From DATIHQ01 sp035480535 (GTDB lineage Bacteria > Chlamydiota > Chlamydiia > Chlamydiales > SM23-39), in NCBI GenBank assembly GCA_035480535.1, contig DATIHQ010000003.1, positions 1-19,578 on the forward strand: a DNA stretch of 19,578 nt, in the 5' to 3' direction. The notes under the pieces were generated by a model. It did not search any database. It was not told the origin of the DNA and saw only the letters and a list, made by a program, of their open reading frames with translations. Both the position numbers and the translations under genes were made by a program. This document shows, in pieces, positions 6,461-13,943 of this stretch. How positions within the stretch are numbered: the first letter of the stretch is position 1; every line of letters starts with the position of its first letter.

Positions 6461-6739
6461 TTATTTCTTGATGTGCTTGTTGAGATGGGTGGCGAGTTTC
6501 AACATATCGACAGGCCGGTTCCCAATCACTAATGCGAGTTTCTTATCGGGAACGATCATCCGTCTATTTTTGCTATCTTGGCGTTTGTGAGCCTTGATAT
6601 AGACCCATAATTTTTTTACAACCATGGGACGCGTCATTCTTTTGCCACCCACGATATCCGCTAACTCTTCGGATAAGGTGTAGTTCATTGTAGTTAATCC
6701 AGATTTTCTTTTTGTTTTTGCTTTTTTCTTTTTTGCCAT
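6461..6739 (-). CDS. SWIB/MDM2-domain protein with basic tail
   Basis: A 92-residue protein. Residues 1-14 are almost all Lys, Arg, Ala and Thr (MAKKKKAKTKRKSG). The rest is a complete SWIB domain: LSEELADIVGGKRMTRP, VVKKLWVYIKAH, QDSKNRRMIVPDKKLALVIG and a terminal LATHLNKHIKK helix. SWIB domains are otherwise known from eukaryotic SWI/SNF complexes and MDM2. Among bacteria they are characteristic of Chlamydiae, both free-standing and fused to topoisomerase I. A chromatin or nucleoid role has been proposed. The basic tail suggests nucleic-acid contact, but the partner is unknown. It is a single-gene unit with its own terminator. A weak promoter (TTGCAT, 17 bases, TACACA) can be proposed upstream on the minus strand. 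Confidence 0.9.
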   Translation of the reverse strand: MAKKKKAKTKRKSGLTTMNYTLSEELADIVGGKRMTRPMVVKKLWVYIKAHKRQDSKNRRMIVPDKKLALVIGNRPVDMLKLATHLNKHIKK

Positions 6740-6855
6740 GTTTTGTCTCTTGCTTTCGTTTCGAGGTTTTTACGCCTTCTAATGAGTGTGTGTAAGAGAA
6801 TTGGAAAATTCATGCAAGAATATTTTTTAAAAATCTGAGGTTTTTTTAATTTACT

Positions 6856-6938
6856 AATCGGTAACGGTAACGGTAACGGCAACGTTCACGAGAGTCTCAC
6901 CGATTTCGTTACCGTTACCGTTTGCGTTACCGTTCCCG
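6856..6938. repeat. 83-bp GGTAAC/GTTACC hexamer element, copy 1 (after cydB)
   Basis: The left arm (AATCGG followed by TAAC-type hexamers, 6856-6878) holds three GGTAAC units, plus a GGCAAC variant unique to this copy. The right arm (6905-6938) holds GTTACC units in inverted orientation with one TTTGCG interruption and a CCCG end. Arms can pair as a stem of 14 bp or more around a loop of variable sequence. The outer arms are identical to those at 9382-9464 while the central 26-28 bases differ. It begins ten bases past the cydB stop. A hairpin is possible in cydAB mRNA, but the minus strand lacks a U-run after it. The remaining gap to the SWIB gene (6740-6855) is AT-rich with no gene. Confidence 0.85.
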
Positions 6939-6948
6939 TTTCTTTTTT

Positions 6949-7968
6949 CTAATAGCTCGTTTTCTCGAGCTTTACTTTGCCGCGGAAGATGCGGTAGACC
7001 CAGAAGCCGTAGGCGAAGACGAGAGGGAGTCCGATGGCGACGACTGTGAGGAGCACTGTGAGAGTTTTTTGGCTCGATGCAGTGTTGTAAATGGTGAGAG
7101 TGTTGTGGAGAGGATCGAGCGTTGAGCGAACGAGAGTGGGAAAGGTGCCGAGACCAAAAAGAACGAGGAGGGAAGCTATACTGCCGCAAGAGGAGAGAAA
7201 GGCCCAGCCATAGTTTCCTTTCCGAATTTGAAAGGGGACGTTGAAGATGGTGAGGAGGGAGAGGAGGGGGAAGATGGCTAGGTAGGGGCGCTCGAAGAAG
7301 CGGTCGATCATGTGGGGGACGTAGAGGAGGGTGGCGGCGGTGACGATGAGATACCAAAAGAGAAAGGAGATGATGATTGGATTGATCCATCGCTGCACGA
7401 TTTGATGCGTATCCTTTTCAGTTTTCATGAGGAGATAGACGGCGCCATGCATGGAGAAAAGAGAAATGGAGAGAAGTCCAACTAGGATTGAATAGGGATT
7501 AAAAAAATCGGCGAAGGTGCCAGTGTAATCTTGGGAAGAATTCAGAGGAATACCTTGGATGACGTTGCCCAGGAGAAGGCCCAAGATGAAAGCGACCAGA
7601 GTGCTTGCGATGGAAAAGACAACATCCCAGAGCTGGCGCCAGGTTTTCGATTCGTGTTTACTCCGAAATTCAATGGCGGCTGCGCGGAAGATGAGGCCAG
7701 CAATGAGAATCATGAAGAGTGTATAGAATCCAGAAAATACAGAGGCGTAGACATCGGGAAAGCCGGCAAAGAGCCCTCCCATCACGACGACGATCCATAC
7801 TTCATTGCCATCCCAAACAGGGCCGATGGCATTGAGGAATGTGCGCCGCTGCACATCGGTTTTGGTGAAGAGATGGAGCGCGCCGACGCCCAAATCAAAT
7901 CCATCGAGGATTGTGTAGAAGAGAATCGCAAATCCAACCACTCCATACCAAAGAACTTCCAGTGCCAT
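6949..7968 (-). CDS. cydB: Cytochrome bd ubiquinol oxidase subunit II
   Basis: A 339-residue polytopic membrane protein, about eight or nine hydrophobic segments. It has the CydB N-terminal signature: ILDGFDLGVG at 20-29, then IGPVWDGNEVWIV at 48-60 and the GGLFAGFPDVYA block at 64-75. CydB pairs with CydA to form the high-affinity terminal oxidase that takes electrons from quinol to oxygen in the inner membrane without pumping protons. The ATG follows the cydA stop after a single base (TAG-A-ATG), so the two are co-transcribed and probably translationally coupled. The C-terminus is a short Lys-rich tail. The stop lies ten bases from the hexamer element. Confidence 0.95.
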   Translation of the reverse strand: MALEVLWYGVVGFAILFYTILDGFDLGVGALHLFTKTDVQRRTFLNAIGPVWDGNEVWIVVVMGGLFAGFPDVYASVFSGFYTLFMILIAGLIFRAAAIEFRSKHESKTWRQLWDVVFSIASTLVAFILGLLLGNVIQGIPLNSSQDYTGTFADFFNPYSILVGLLSISLFSMHGAVYLLMKTEKDTHQIVQRWINPIIISFLFWYLIVTAATLLYVPHMIDRFFERPYLAIFPLLSLLTIFNVPFQIRKGNYGWAFLSSCGSIASLLVLFGLGTFPTLVRSTLDPLHNTLTIYNTASSQKTLTVLLTVVAIGLPLVFAYGFWVYRIFRGKVKLEKTSY

Positions 7969-7969
7969 T

Positions 7970-9334
7970 CTATGCCCTTATGTTATCTCGGTAGATCAGA
8001 TCGTCTCCTTTTGAGCGAGTTTCTTCGGGGCCATGTTTAATTTTCCGGTCAAGAAGGAAGATGAAGAGAGAGAAAAGAAGAATATAAATCATCACAAACA
8101 TGGTGATCGACCCAAAAACCTGTCCCGAAGAAATGGCCGAAGAAACGCCTTCGCTGGTGCGGAGCAATTTCCACACAATCCAAGGCTGCCGCCCCACTTC
8201 CGTGGAGATCCATCCACACTGCTGAGCAATGTGGGGCAATACTGCGGAAAATACCATCGACCATAAAAGCCATTTTTTCTGCTCTAGTTTTTTCTTCATC
8301 CAATACCAGAGGCCAAGGAGTGTGATCGCAACCATGATGACCCACATCGCCACCATGATGTGGTAGGTTTGAAAAACGAGGGGGACATTGGGCCATTCAT
8401 CGCGGGGAATTTGGTCGAGCCCAATCACTGGAGTTTGGAAATCGCCATGAGCAAGAAAACTTAAGACTCCAGGAATCTTCAGCGAGTGGACTGTTTCATT
8501 CTTTCGATCGACCCATCCCGCAATGGAAATCGGAGTGGAAGGTGTGGTTTGATAGACTCCTTCAAAGGCAGCTAATTTAGCCGGTTGGTATTTAGAGACC
8601 AGCTCTGCGCTGGAATCTCCGGAAATCAATTGCAAAACAAGAGAAATCATCGCGACACAAAGAGAGAGTTTCATCATGGAGCGGGCGGTTGCCTGATGTT
8701 TTTGTTTGATTAAGTAATAAGCGGCGACGCTCATCACAAAAAAAGCGCCTGTCAACCAGCAGGCGAGCAAAGTATGGCACAGTCGATCGACAGAAGAGGG
8801 ATTGAATACCATTTCCCAAAAGTTTGTGATTTCAGCTCGCGGACCCAAGGCCGATTCCACGATATGATATCCCGCGGGGGTTTGCATCCATGAATTGGCC
8901 ACAATGATCCATACAGCGCTAAAGTGGGCCCCTAAACAAACGCAAATGGTGGCTAAGTAATGGATTTTTGGGCCGACCCGATCCCAGCCAAACAAGAGCA
9001 CGCCCAAAAATCCCGCCTCTAGAAAAAAGGCAAAGACCCCTTCAGCAGCCAACGCGCTTCCAAATACATCGCCGACAAATCTCGAATAGCGGGCCCAATT
9101 GGTCCCAAAGGCAAAACTCTGCACCAACCCCGTGGCTACGCCGATCGCGAAGGTCAGCGCGAAGATCTTGATCCAAAAACTGGTCATCTCTTTGTATTTG
9201 AGATCTTTCCTCTTTAAATAGATTCCCTCCATGATGACCAACATCAAGCCAAGCCCAATGCTAATGGGGGGGTACAGATAGTGAAAGCAAATATTCAGGG
9301 CAAATTGAATGCGGGAGAGGAAGAGGACGTCCAT
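7970..9334 (-). CDS. cydA: Cytochrome bd ubiquinol oxidase subunit I
   Basis: A 454-residue membrane protein with about nine transmembrane segments. It carries haem ligands expected from Escherichia coli CydA: H18 (coli H19), H187 (coli H186) and M327 in the HIMVAMW block. The proton-path glutamates are E98 and E106 in SALAAEGVFAFFLEAGFLG. The quinol loop is the short type, with K253 and E258 in QPAKLAAFEG. GRQPWIV is present near the C-terminal part. The start is fixed by MDVLFLSRIQFAL, the conserved N-terminus. No Shine-Dalgarno is seen; instead CCTCCTT, an anti-Shine-Dalgarno sequence, directly precedes the ATG. The gene is divergent from dacA across a 185-bp region with a hexamer element. 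Confidence 0.95.
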   Translation of the reverse strand: MDVLFLSRIQFALNICFHYLYPPISIGLGLMLVIMEGIYLKRKDLKYKEMTSFWIKIFALTFAIGVATGLVQSFAFGTNWARYSRFVGDVFGSALAAEGVFAFFLEAGFLGVLLFGWDRVGPKIHYLATICVCLGAHFSAVWIIVANSWMQTPAGYHIVESALGPRAEITNFWEMVFNPSSVDRLCHTLLACWLTGAFFVMSVAAYYLIKQKHQATARSMMKLSLCVAMISLVLQLISGDSSAELVSKYQPAKLAAFEGVYQTTPSTPISIAGWVDRKNETVHSLKIPGVLSFLAHGDFQTPVIGLDQIPRDEWPNVPLVFQTYHIMVAMWVIMVAITLLGLWYWMKKKLEQKKWLLWSMVFSAVLPHIAQQCGWISTEVGRQPWIVWKLLRTSEGVSSAISSGQVFGSITMFVMIYILLFSLFIFLLDRKIKHGPEETRSKGDDLIYRDNIRA

Positions 9335-9343
9335 AAGGAGGCA

Positions 9344-9373
9344 ATATTGGATGATAATTTGTTTTTAAGTCAA
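9344..9373 (-). promoter_or_regulatory. Possible cydA promoter giving a very short leader
   Basis: TTGACT (five of six -35 bases) lies at 9373-9368. A weak CAATAT -10 at 9349-9344 has an 18-base spacer. Initiation would fall only a few bases before the ATG at 9334. The -35 is good and the -10 poor, so this is tentative. Confidence 0.3.
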
Positions 9374-9381
9374 ATTAAAGG

Positions 9382-9464
9382 AATCGGTAACGGTAACGGT
9401 AACGACTAATAAAGAGGGCTTTGATCCTACTTCGTTACCGTTACCGTTTGCGTTACCGTTCCCG
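9382..9464. repeat. 83-bp GGTAAC/GTTACC hexamer element, copy 2 (between cydA and dacA)
   Basis: Same length, order and orientation as copy 1. The left arm 9382-9404 has three GGTAAC units, and the right arm 9431-9464 has inverted GTTACC units with the same TTTGCG interruption and CCCG end. The 34-base right arm is identical to copy 1. Only the centre (about 9405-9430) differs, and here it lacks the GGCAAC unit. The arms can form a stem of about 20 bp with two mismatches and a 28-base loop. It sits between the putative divergent promoters of cydA and dacA. Confidence 0.85.
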
Positions 9465-9479
9465 ACTGGTTTTCAAAGC

Positions 9480-9508
9480 TTGCCACCAAACGAACAACTC
9501 TTTAAAAT
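9480..9508 (+). promoter_or_regulatory. Strong predicted promoter of the dacA operon
   Basis: TTGCCA (five of six) at 9480-9485 and TAAAAT (five of six) at 9503-9508 are separated by exactly 17 bases. Initiation is expected near 9514-9516, leaving only about five bases before the dacA ATG at 9520. No Shine-Dalgarno is present, so the mRNA may be leaderless or nearly so. Confidence 0.55.
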
Positions 9509-9519
9509 GGATTACGGAT

Positions 9520-10317
9520 ATGGACTTCTTTCACTCGATCACTCCCCTCTTTGAGATTGTGATCATCACTGTGATGATCAATTACCTCCTTTCGTTCTTC
9601 TGGAATACAAAATCGATGGATCTTGTATTGGGCGTGGGTGCATTTTTGGTGATTCTGATCGCATCGAGCTGGTTCAATTTGCCTGTGCTCCATAAAATCA
9701 TGGTTTTAATCGGCAATGTGGCGGTGATTGCGCTGATCATCATCTTCCAACCAGAGTTGAGGGTGGCGCTGTCGAAGCTGAGTTTGAAGAGCCGCCGCTA
9801 TCGGGAGATCACCGAGTTCGATAAGTTTTTAGATCAGCTTGCGGGCTCCGTGTACAGGATGTCGGAGAAGCGAATCGGCGCGCTTGTCGTATTGGAAAAT
9901 GAAGATTCATTAGAGGAATATGCGCAGAAAGCTGTGGTGCTGAATGGAGAATTTTCTCCCGAGCTGATCGAGACGATTTTTTCTACGAATACCCCTTTGC
10001 ACGATGGAGCGGTCATTCTGCGGGATAAAAATATTTTGGCTGCCGCGGTCATTTTGCCGTTGGTTGAGGATTCGACCCAATTGACTAAATCGATGGGAAC
10101 ACGCCACCGCGCAGGATTGGGTTTGAGCCAAATGACCGATTCGCTGGTGATTGTGGTGTCAGAAGAGTCGGGAAAAGTTTCGATTGCTCGGGAAGGAATT
10201 ATGACGCGGGGAGTGAAAATCGATCGATTTAAAGGGATCGTCCGGAGTATCTTCAATCCTCCGCCGCGCATGAGCTTGCAAAATAGATTCAATCTTCTTG
10301 AATGGTTGAAAACATGA
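9520..10317 (+). CDS. dacA: Diadenylate cyclase (CdaA/DacA family, YbbP)
   Basis: A membrane-bound enzyme condensing two ATP into cyclic di-AMP. From ATG 9520 it has 265 residues: three predicted transmembrane helices (about 11-28, 36-52 and 58-77), then the DAC domain with the catalytic motifs DGA at 162-164 and RHR at 195-197. The frame is open back to 9421, but that extension is read from the hexamer element (Arg-Tyr-Arg-Leu repeats) and lies upstream of a good promoter, so I reject it. MDFFHSITPLFEI matches the usual CdaA N-terminus. It is first in an operon with its regulator cdaR. In Chlamydiaceae the orthologue also lies next to cydAB. Confidence 0.93.
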   Translation: MDFFHSITPLFEIVIITVMINYLLSFFWNTKSMDLVLGVGAFLVILIASSWFNLPVLHKIMVLIGNVAVIALIIIFQPELRVALSKLSLKSRRYREITEFDKFLDQLAGSVYRMSEKRIGALVVLENEDSLEEYAQKAVVLNGEFSPELIETIFSTNTPLHDGAVILRDKNILAAAVILPLVEDSTQLTKSMGTRHRAGLGLSQMTDSLVIVVSEESGKVSIAREGIMTRGVKIDRFKGIVRSIFNPPPRMSLQNRFNLLEWLKT

Positions 10318-11561
10318 AAACCTTTATCCTCCGCCTCTTGGTAGAAAACTGGCAGAGAAAGCTCATTTCTACGATGCTGGCCATGATCATTTGGATGGTC
10401 GTAAGTCACTCAATGACTGTCACCAAGATCGTCCATAACATTCCTGTGCGCGTGACCAATCTCCCTCCCGAAAAAACCATCGAGGGGATGCAGGTGAACG
10501 GTCTTCTGAATAAGAAAATTCCCCTCACTTTGACTGGAAATAAATCGGTTCTCGATGAAATCTCAGGGAAAGATCTGGAAGTAGTGGTCGATGCCGCAGG
10601 AAAATCAAACGAATGGATTGCGACCATTGGCAAAAAGAATCTGGTGGGCCTGAACCCTGAATTCGACACGACGAAAGCAATTTCCCGCGTGGCTCCTTTT
10701 GATATGATTGTGAAACAAAGCAAACTGGTGACCGAAAAAATCCCCATCCTTGTCACACAGCCCATCGGAGAGGCTCCCAAAGGGTATCAATTCCTCGATG
10801 TTTGGCCCTACCAGCTCTCCCTCACTGTCAATGGCCCTGAAGAGGCTGTAAAGCGGCTCAAGACGCGCGGACTTAAATTGACCTTTAATCTCAACGACAT
10901 CTCTCGAGCGGAACTCGATACGCTTCAATCTTCCAAGCGGCAAGGACAGGTGGATGAGATCAGTTTCTTTGTTCCGAATTCATGGAAGAAAATCAGCCTC
11001 CCCTCTCTGTCTGAAACGCCGATCGAAATCGATGATGTGCAGGCGAAGGCGCTCCGCATCGACTTTTCTAGACAAGATCTTTTGCCTATCGGCTCTGCCC
11101 TTCCAGTCACCGTTTTCTTTCCTCCAAAATATAGCAACACTCTCAATCCTGAAACCTATACTCTCTCCGCCAATGATTTCATTGCGAAAAAGAACGGCAT
11201 CAAGATGATCACTATGCCTCTATATGCCCAGAGAGTGAGCCGCTTGTTTCTCGAAACAGTCAAAGACATGATCCAGGTCGTCGTGATCGCCGCTCCAAAA
11301 TCAGAGAGGGAAACTCTCCTTTGGAATGCGCAATTTATGTACCCGCATGAATTGGAAGATCGCTATGTCGCCAAAGTGATGTCCGAATCAAATGATGAAG
11401 TGGGAGATGTGCAGCCTCACCTACGAGAGGATTATCTCCGCAATCGCTTCCGCAACTATATGAATCGCTTCCGCCTCTACACCCCCAACAACAAAAAACT
11501 CTCTCTTAAAATCGAGCTTCAGGCGAATTCTATTTCTGTAACCCCTCAGAATTATCCCTGA
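10314..11561 (+). CDS. cdaR: CdaR/YbbR-domain protein, regulator of diadenylate cyclase
   Basis: A 415-residue protein with a short cytoplasmic start, one transmembrane helix (around residues 16-32, MLAMIIWMVV) and a long extracytoplasmic part. That part is made of beta-rich YbbR-like repeats with typical phrases such as IPVRVTNLPPEKTIEG and YQLSLTVNGPEEAVKRLK. In other bacteria CdaR binds the cyclase and alters c-di-AMP output. ATG 10314 overlaps the dacA stop by four bases (ATGA), which suggests coupling. An in-frame ATG at 10302 is possible but starts inside the cyclase C-terminus. The third quarter (IAKKNGIKMITMPLYAQ onward) is less conserved and I cannot assign it. Confidence 0.85.
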   Translation: MKTFILRLLVENWQRKLISTMLAMIIWMVVSHSMTVTKIVHNIPVRVTNLPPEKTIEGMQVNGLLNKKIPLTLTGNKSVLDEISGKDLEVVVDAAGKSNEWIATIGKKNLVGLNPEFDTTKAISRVAPFDMIVKQSKLVTEKIPILVTQPIGEAPKGYQFLDVWPYQLSLTVNGPEEAVKRLKTRGLKLTFNLNDISRAELDTLQSSKRQGQVDEISFFVPNSWKKISLPSLSETPIEIDDVQAKALRIDFSRQDLLPIGSALPVTVFFPPKYSNTLNPETYTLSANDFIAKKNGIKMITMPLYAQRVSRLFLETVKDMIQVVVIAAPKSERETLLWNAQFMYPHELEDRYVAKVMSESNDEVGDVQPHLREDYLRNRFRNYMNRFRLYTPNNKKLSLKIELQANSISVTPQNYP

Positions 11562-12649
11562 TGAAGAAGCATGTCGTCATTTTGAAATCGCGGGCGGGGC
11601 ACTGCGGTGGTTTAGAAAAATATTCAGCTCGAATTGCCGCTGCCTTTGCTGAAAAGGGAGCCCGCGTGAGCCTTTTGGGGGGCGAATCCGTTGCAAAATG
11701 GCCTTCTTTCCTTCGGCTAGAGCAATACGATCGCTATGTCCAAACGTGGTTGAAAAACAATCCGGCCGATTTGGTTTTTGGAATGGACCGCAATCGGCAC
11801 CAAACCCACCTCCGCGCCGGCAACGGAGTTCACGCCGCCTACCTAAAAAGCCGCATCGCTGCAGAAGGGCGCCTTAAATACCTCATTTGCCGCTTCAATC
11901 CCTTGCATCGAAAAATTCTCGAATTGGAACAGGCTGGTTTTGAAAATCCGGCGCTGCAAAAGCTCTTTACGAATTCCCATATGGTTCGAAGTGAAATTTT
12001 GAATTATTACAAAGTAGATCCAAAGAAAATCAAAGTGATTCACAATGGCGTGGAATGGGAGGAAATGGCAGATGCCTTCCAAAATTGGGAAAACAAGCGG
12101 GAAATGGGGTTTAAAAAATTTGGCCTAGATCCCAGCCATTTTCATTTTCTCTTCGTGGGCAACGGATACCTCCGGAAAGGGCTCGATCGTTTATTGGAGG
12201 GGCTTTCTAGGCTCTCCACGCGCGACTTTCATCTCTCTGTCGTCGGCAAAGACAAGCGAATGGAGCTTTATCGGGCCAAAGCGATGCAGCTCGGCTTAAA
12301 GACCCAAGTCCGCTTCTTCGGCGCGCAGTCGGAGATCCGCCTCTTTTATCAAATGGCCGATGTCCTCGTCATCCCCTCCTTTTACGATCCATTTGCCAAC
12401 GTCACGGTAGAAGCGCTCGCCATGGGACTTTTTGTCCTCTCCTCAAAACAAAATGGGGGCGCAGAAATCCTCACAAAAGAAAATGGCGCGGTCATTGAAG
12501 ATCTTCTCGAGCCCGATTCGATGGTCAATGCGCTGGAGCTCACTTTAAAAGAGCGGAAGACTCCGATGAGCGCCGCTGCAAGGCGCCAAAGTGTTGCCTC
12601 TCTCGATTTTTCTAAACAAATGCGCACCCTGATCGAGGCTTGTGAATAG
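11561..12649 (+). CDS. GT4-family glycosyltransferase, WaaG-like (probable LPS sugar transferase)
   Basis: A 362-residue GT-B fold enzyme. The N-terminal glycine loop GHCGGLEKY is at 13-21. The C-domain begins with FLFVGNGYLRKGLDRLLEGL near 197-215, then VVGK at 227-230, FFGAQSEIRLFYQMADVLVIPS at 252-273 and the donor-binding block DPFANVTVEALA at 276-287. This is the EX7E motif with Asp for the first Glu, as in many WaaG/RfaG-like enzymes. It probably transfers a hexose from a nucleotide sugar to a lipid A-core or related acceptor; the substrate is not determinable. The ATG shares one base with the cdaR stop (TGATG). It lies between cdaR and the acyltransferase, a place where I recall no gene in Chlamydiaceae. 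Confidence 0.85.
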   Translation: MKKHVVILKSRAGHCGGLEKYSARIAAAFAEKGARVSLLGGESVAKWPSFLRLEQYDRYVQTWLKNNPADLVFGMDRNRHQTHLRAGNGVHAAYLKSRIAAEGRLKYLICRFNPLHRKILELEQAGFENPALQKLFTNSHMVRSEILNYYKVDPKKIKVIHNGVEWEEMADAFQNWENKREMGFKKFGLDPSHFHFLFVGNGYLRKGLDRLLEGLSRLSTRDFHLSVVGKDKRMELYRAKAMQLGLKTQVRFFGAQSEIRLFYQMADVLVIPSFYDPFANVTVEALAMGLFVLSSKQNGGAEILTKENGAVIEDLLEPDSMVNALELTLKERKTPMSAAARRQSVASLDFSKQMRTLIEACE

Positions 12650-13943
12650 AGAAAAGTGGATCTATTACCTGATTCGCGGCGCGACTTATCCCATAAGCCT
12701 TCTCCCCTATTCTTGGATCCATTGTTTGGGCAAATGCTTGGGCTCGCTTGGCTTCTATTTCATGCGGGAATATCGAAAACGGGCGCTGAGCAATCTCGCT
12801 CTTGCCAATGATCTCGCCTTGAGCCCCAAGCAGATCATTCGAATGGCTAAACAATCATTCCAAAACCTGGCGATCAATTGCCTGGAATATCCAAAATTTG
12901 CCCGCGAGACCAACTTTTCCCGCGTCATCCGCTGCGAAAATCCCGAACAGGCCAATGCGCTCCATAAACAGGGGCAGGGAATCATTTTTTTCTGCGGCCA
13001 TCAATCGAACTGGGAAGCCCTTTTTCTCGATGGAACTTCCCGCATGCGGGGCATCGCGATTGGAAAACCGATTAAAAACAAATGGCTCTATAACTGGATC
13101 GTCTCCATCAGAGAAAAAAATGGGGGCAAAATCATCGCACCCCGCAATGCGGTTCTGGAAGGATTTCGCGCGCTCAAGAAAGGAACTTTCCTCGGCATCG
13201 TGGGCGATCAAGGGATGCCCAATAGCGGCTATTCCTTTCCTTTTTTTGGACGAAGAGCGTGGACTTCAACGGCCCCTGCCCTTCTCTCCTACAAAGCGAA
13301 CTGCCCCATCCTCTTTGCCGCCACGCGCCGCGCCCAGGGCCGCTACCAAATCCACTATTCCGATCCCATTTGGCCCGACCAAAAACAGCCGCTAGAGACA
13401 GAAGTCATCCGGATCATGAACTCCCTCCTCACGCTTCTGCAGGAAAGCATTCAACATTCCCCTGGCGAATGGCTTTGGCAGCACAATCGATGGAAACAGC
13501 AAACACTTGGGATTCTCTATAAGCGCTTTCGGCAAGACTGCATCTGCATCATTCTCCCCGAAGAAGAGTCCGCGTTTGAAGCCCTTTATCCCCACCTCGC
13601 CACTCTCAAGCTCATCTATCCCCTCGACTTTCTCTTCCTCCTCGTCCCCGCTAAATACCGCCATCGCCCCCTCATTGAGGCCAATGAAACGATCTACTAT
13701 TCTCGCCCAAGCGAGACACTTCTCCCCGATTATCGCTTCAAGCTCATCTTTAATTTCACTTCCTATCGCCCCATCCACCGCCACTATGAGAAATTTAGCG
13801 CCTTTGAAGTGCTCGATCTCCCCACGCTTCGCGCACTCGCCGCCCAACATCTCTCCCCAGAACTAAAAGAGAATCTCTCCGAAGTCTTTAAACGGGCGCT
13901 TTGCCGCCCCGGTTCCATTTGGAGTCACCCCAATGCCAGCTGA
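12642..13943 (+). CDS. htrB: Lipid A biosynthesis acyltransferase (HtrB/LpxL family) with C-terminal extension
   Basis: Residues 1 to about 285 form a complete late acyltransferase. There is a membrane-associated N-terminus (WIYYLIRGATYPISLLPYSW), the catalytic HX4E in CGHQSNWE (H120, E125), GIVGDQGMPNSG at 185-196 and WLWQHNRWK at 278-285, where enterobacterial LpxL normally ends. It transfers a fatty acyl chain to a lipid A precursor at the inner membrane. About 148 further residues follow (roughly 286-433), not part of the acyltransferase fold and unrecognised by me. I recall that chlamydial HtrB proteins are likewise long. The start is GTG at 12642, preceded closely by GAGG and overlapping the glycosyltransferase by eight bases. 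Confidence 0.88.
   Translation: MNREKWIYYLIRGATYPISLLPYSWIHCLGKCLGSLGFYFMREYRKRALSNLALANDLALSPKQIIRMAKQSFQNLAINCLEYPKFARETNFSRVIRCENPEQANALHKQGQGIIFFCGHQSNWEALFLDGTSRMRGIAIGKPIKNKWLYNWIVSIREKNGGKIIAPRNAVLEGFRALKKGTFLGIVGDQGMPNSGYSFPFFGRRAWTSTAPALLSYKANCPILFAATRRAQGRYQIHYSDPIWPDQKQPLETEVIRIMNSLLTLLQESIQHSPGEWLWQHNRWKQQTLGILYKRFRQDCICIILPEEESAFEALYPHLATLKLIYPLDFLFLLVPAKYRHRPLIEANETIYYSRPSETLLPDYRFKLIFNFTSYRPIHRHYEKFSAFEVLDLPTLRALAAQHLSPELKENLSEVFKRALCRPGSIWSHPNAS

Noticed and set aside
6854..7390. 178-residue minus-strand frame overlapping cydB
   Set aside because: It is rich in His/Arg/Ser/Pro, overlaps conserved cydB in another frame, and ends in translated hexamer repeats.
6856..9464. Hexamer arrays as a CRISPR array
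   Set aside because: Units are six bases with no spacers, and the arrangement is inverted arms around a loop.
9421..9519. 33-residue N-terminal extension of the diadenylate cyclase (Arg/Tyr/Leu-rich)
   Set aside because: It is simply translation of the GTTACC hexamer element and lies upstream of a near-consensus promoter; the family N-terminus begins at 9520.
9335..9519. c-di-AMP riboswitch between cydA and dacA
   Set aside because: Both predicted leaders are only a few bases long and no riboswitch-like structure is visible apart from the hexamer hairpin.
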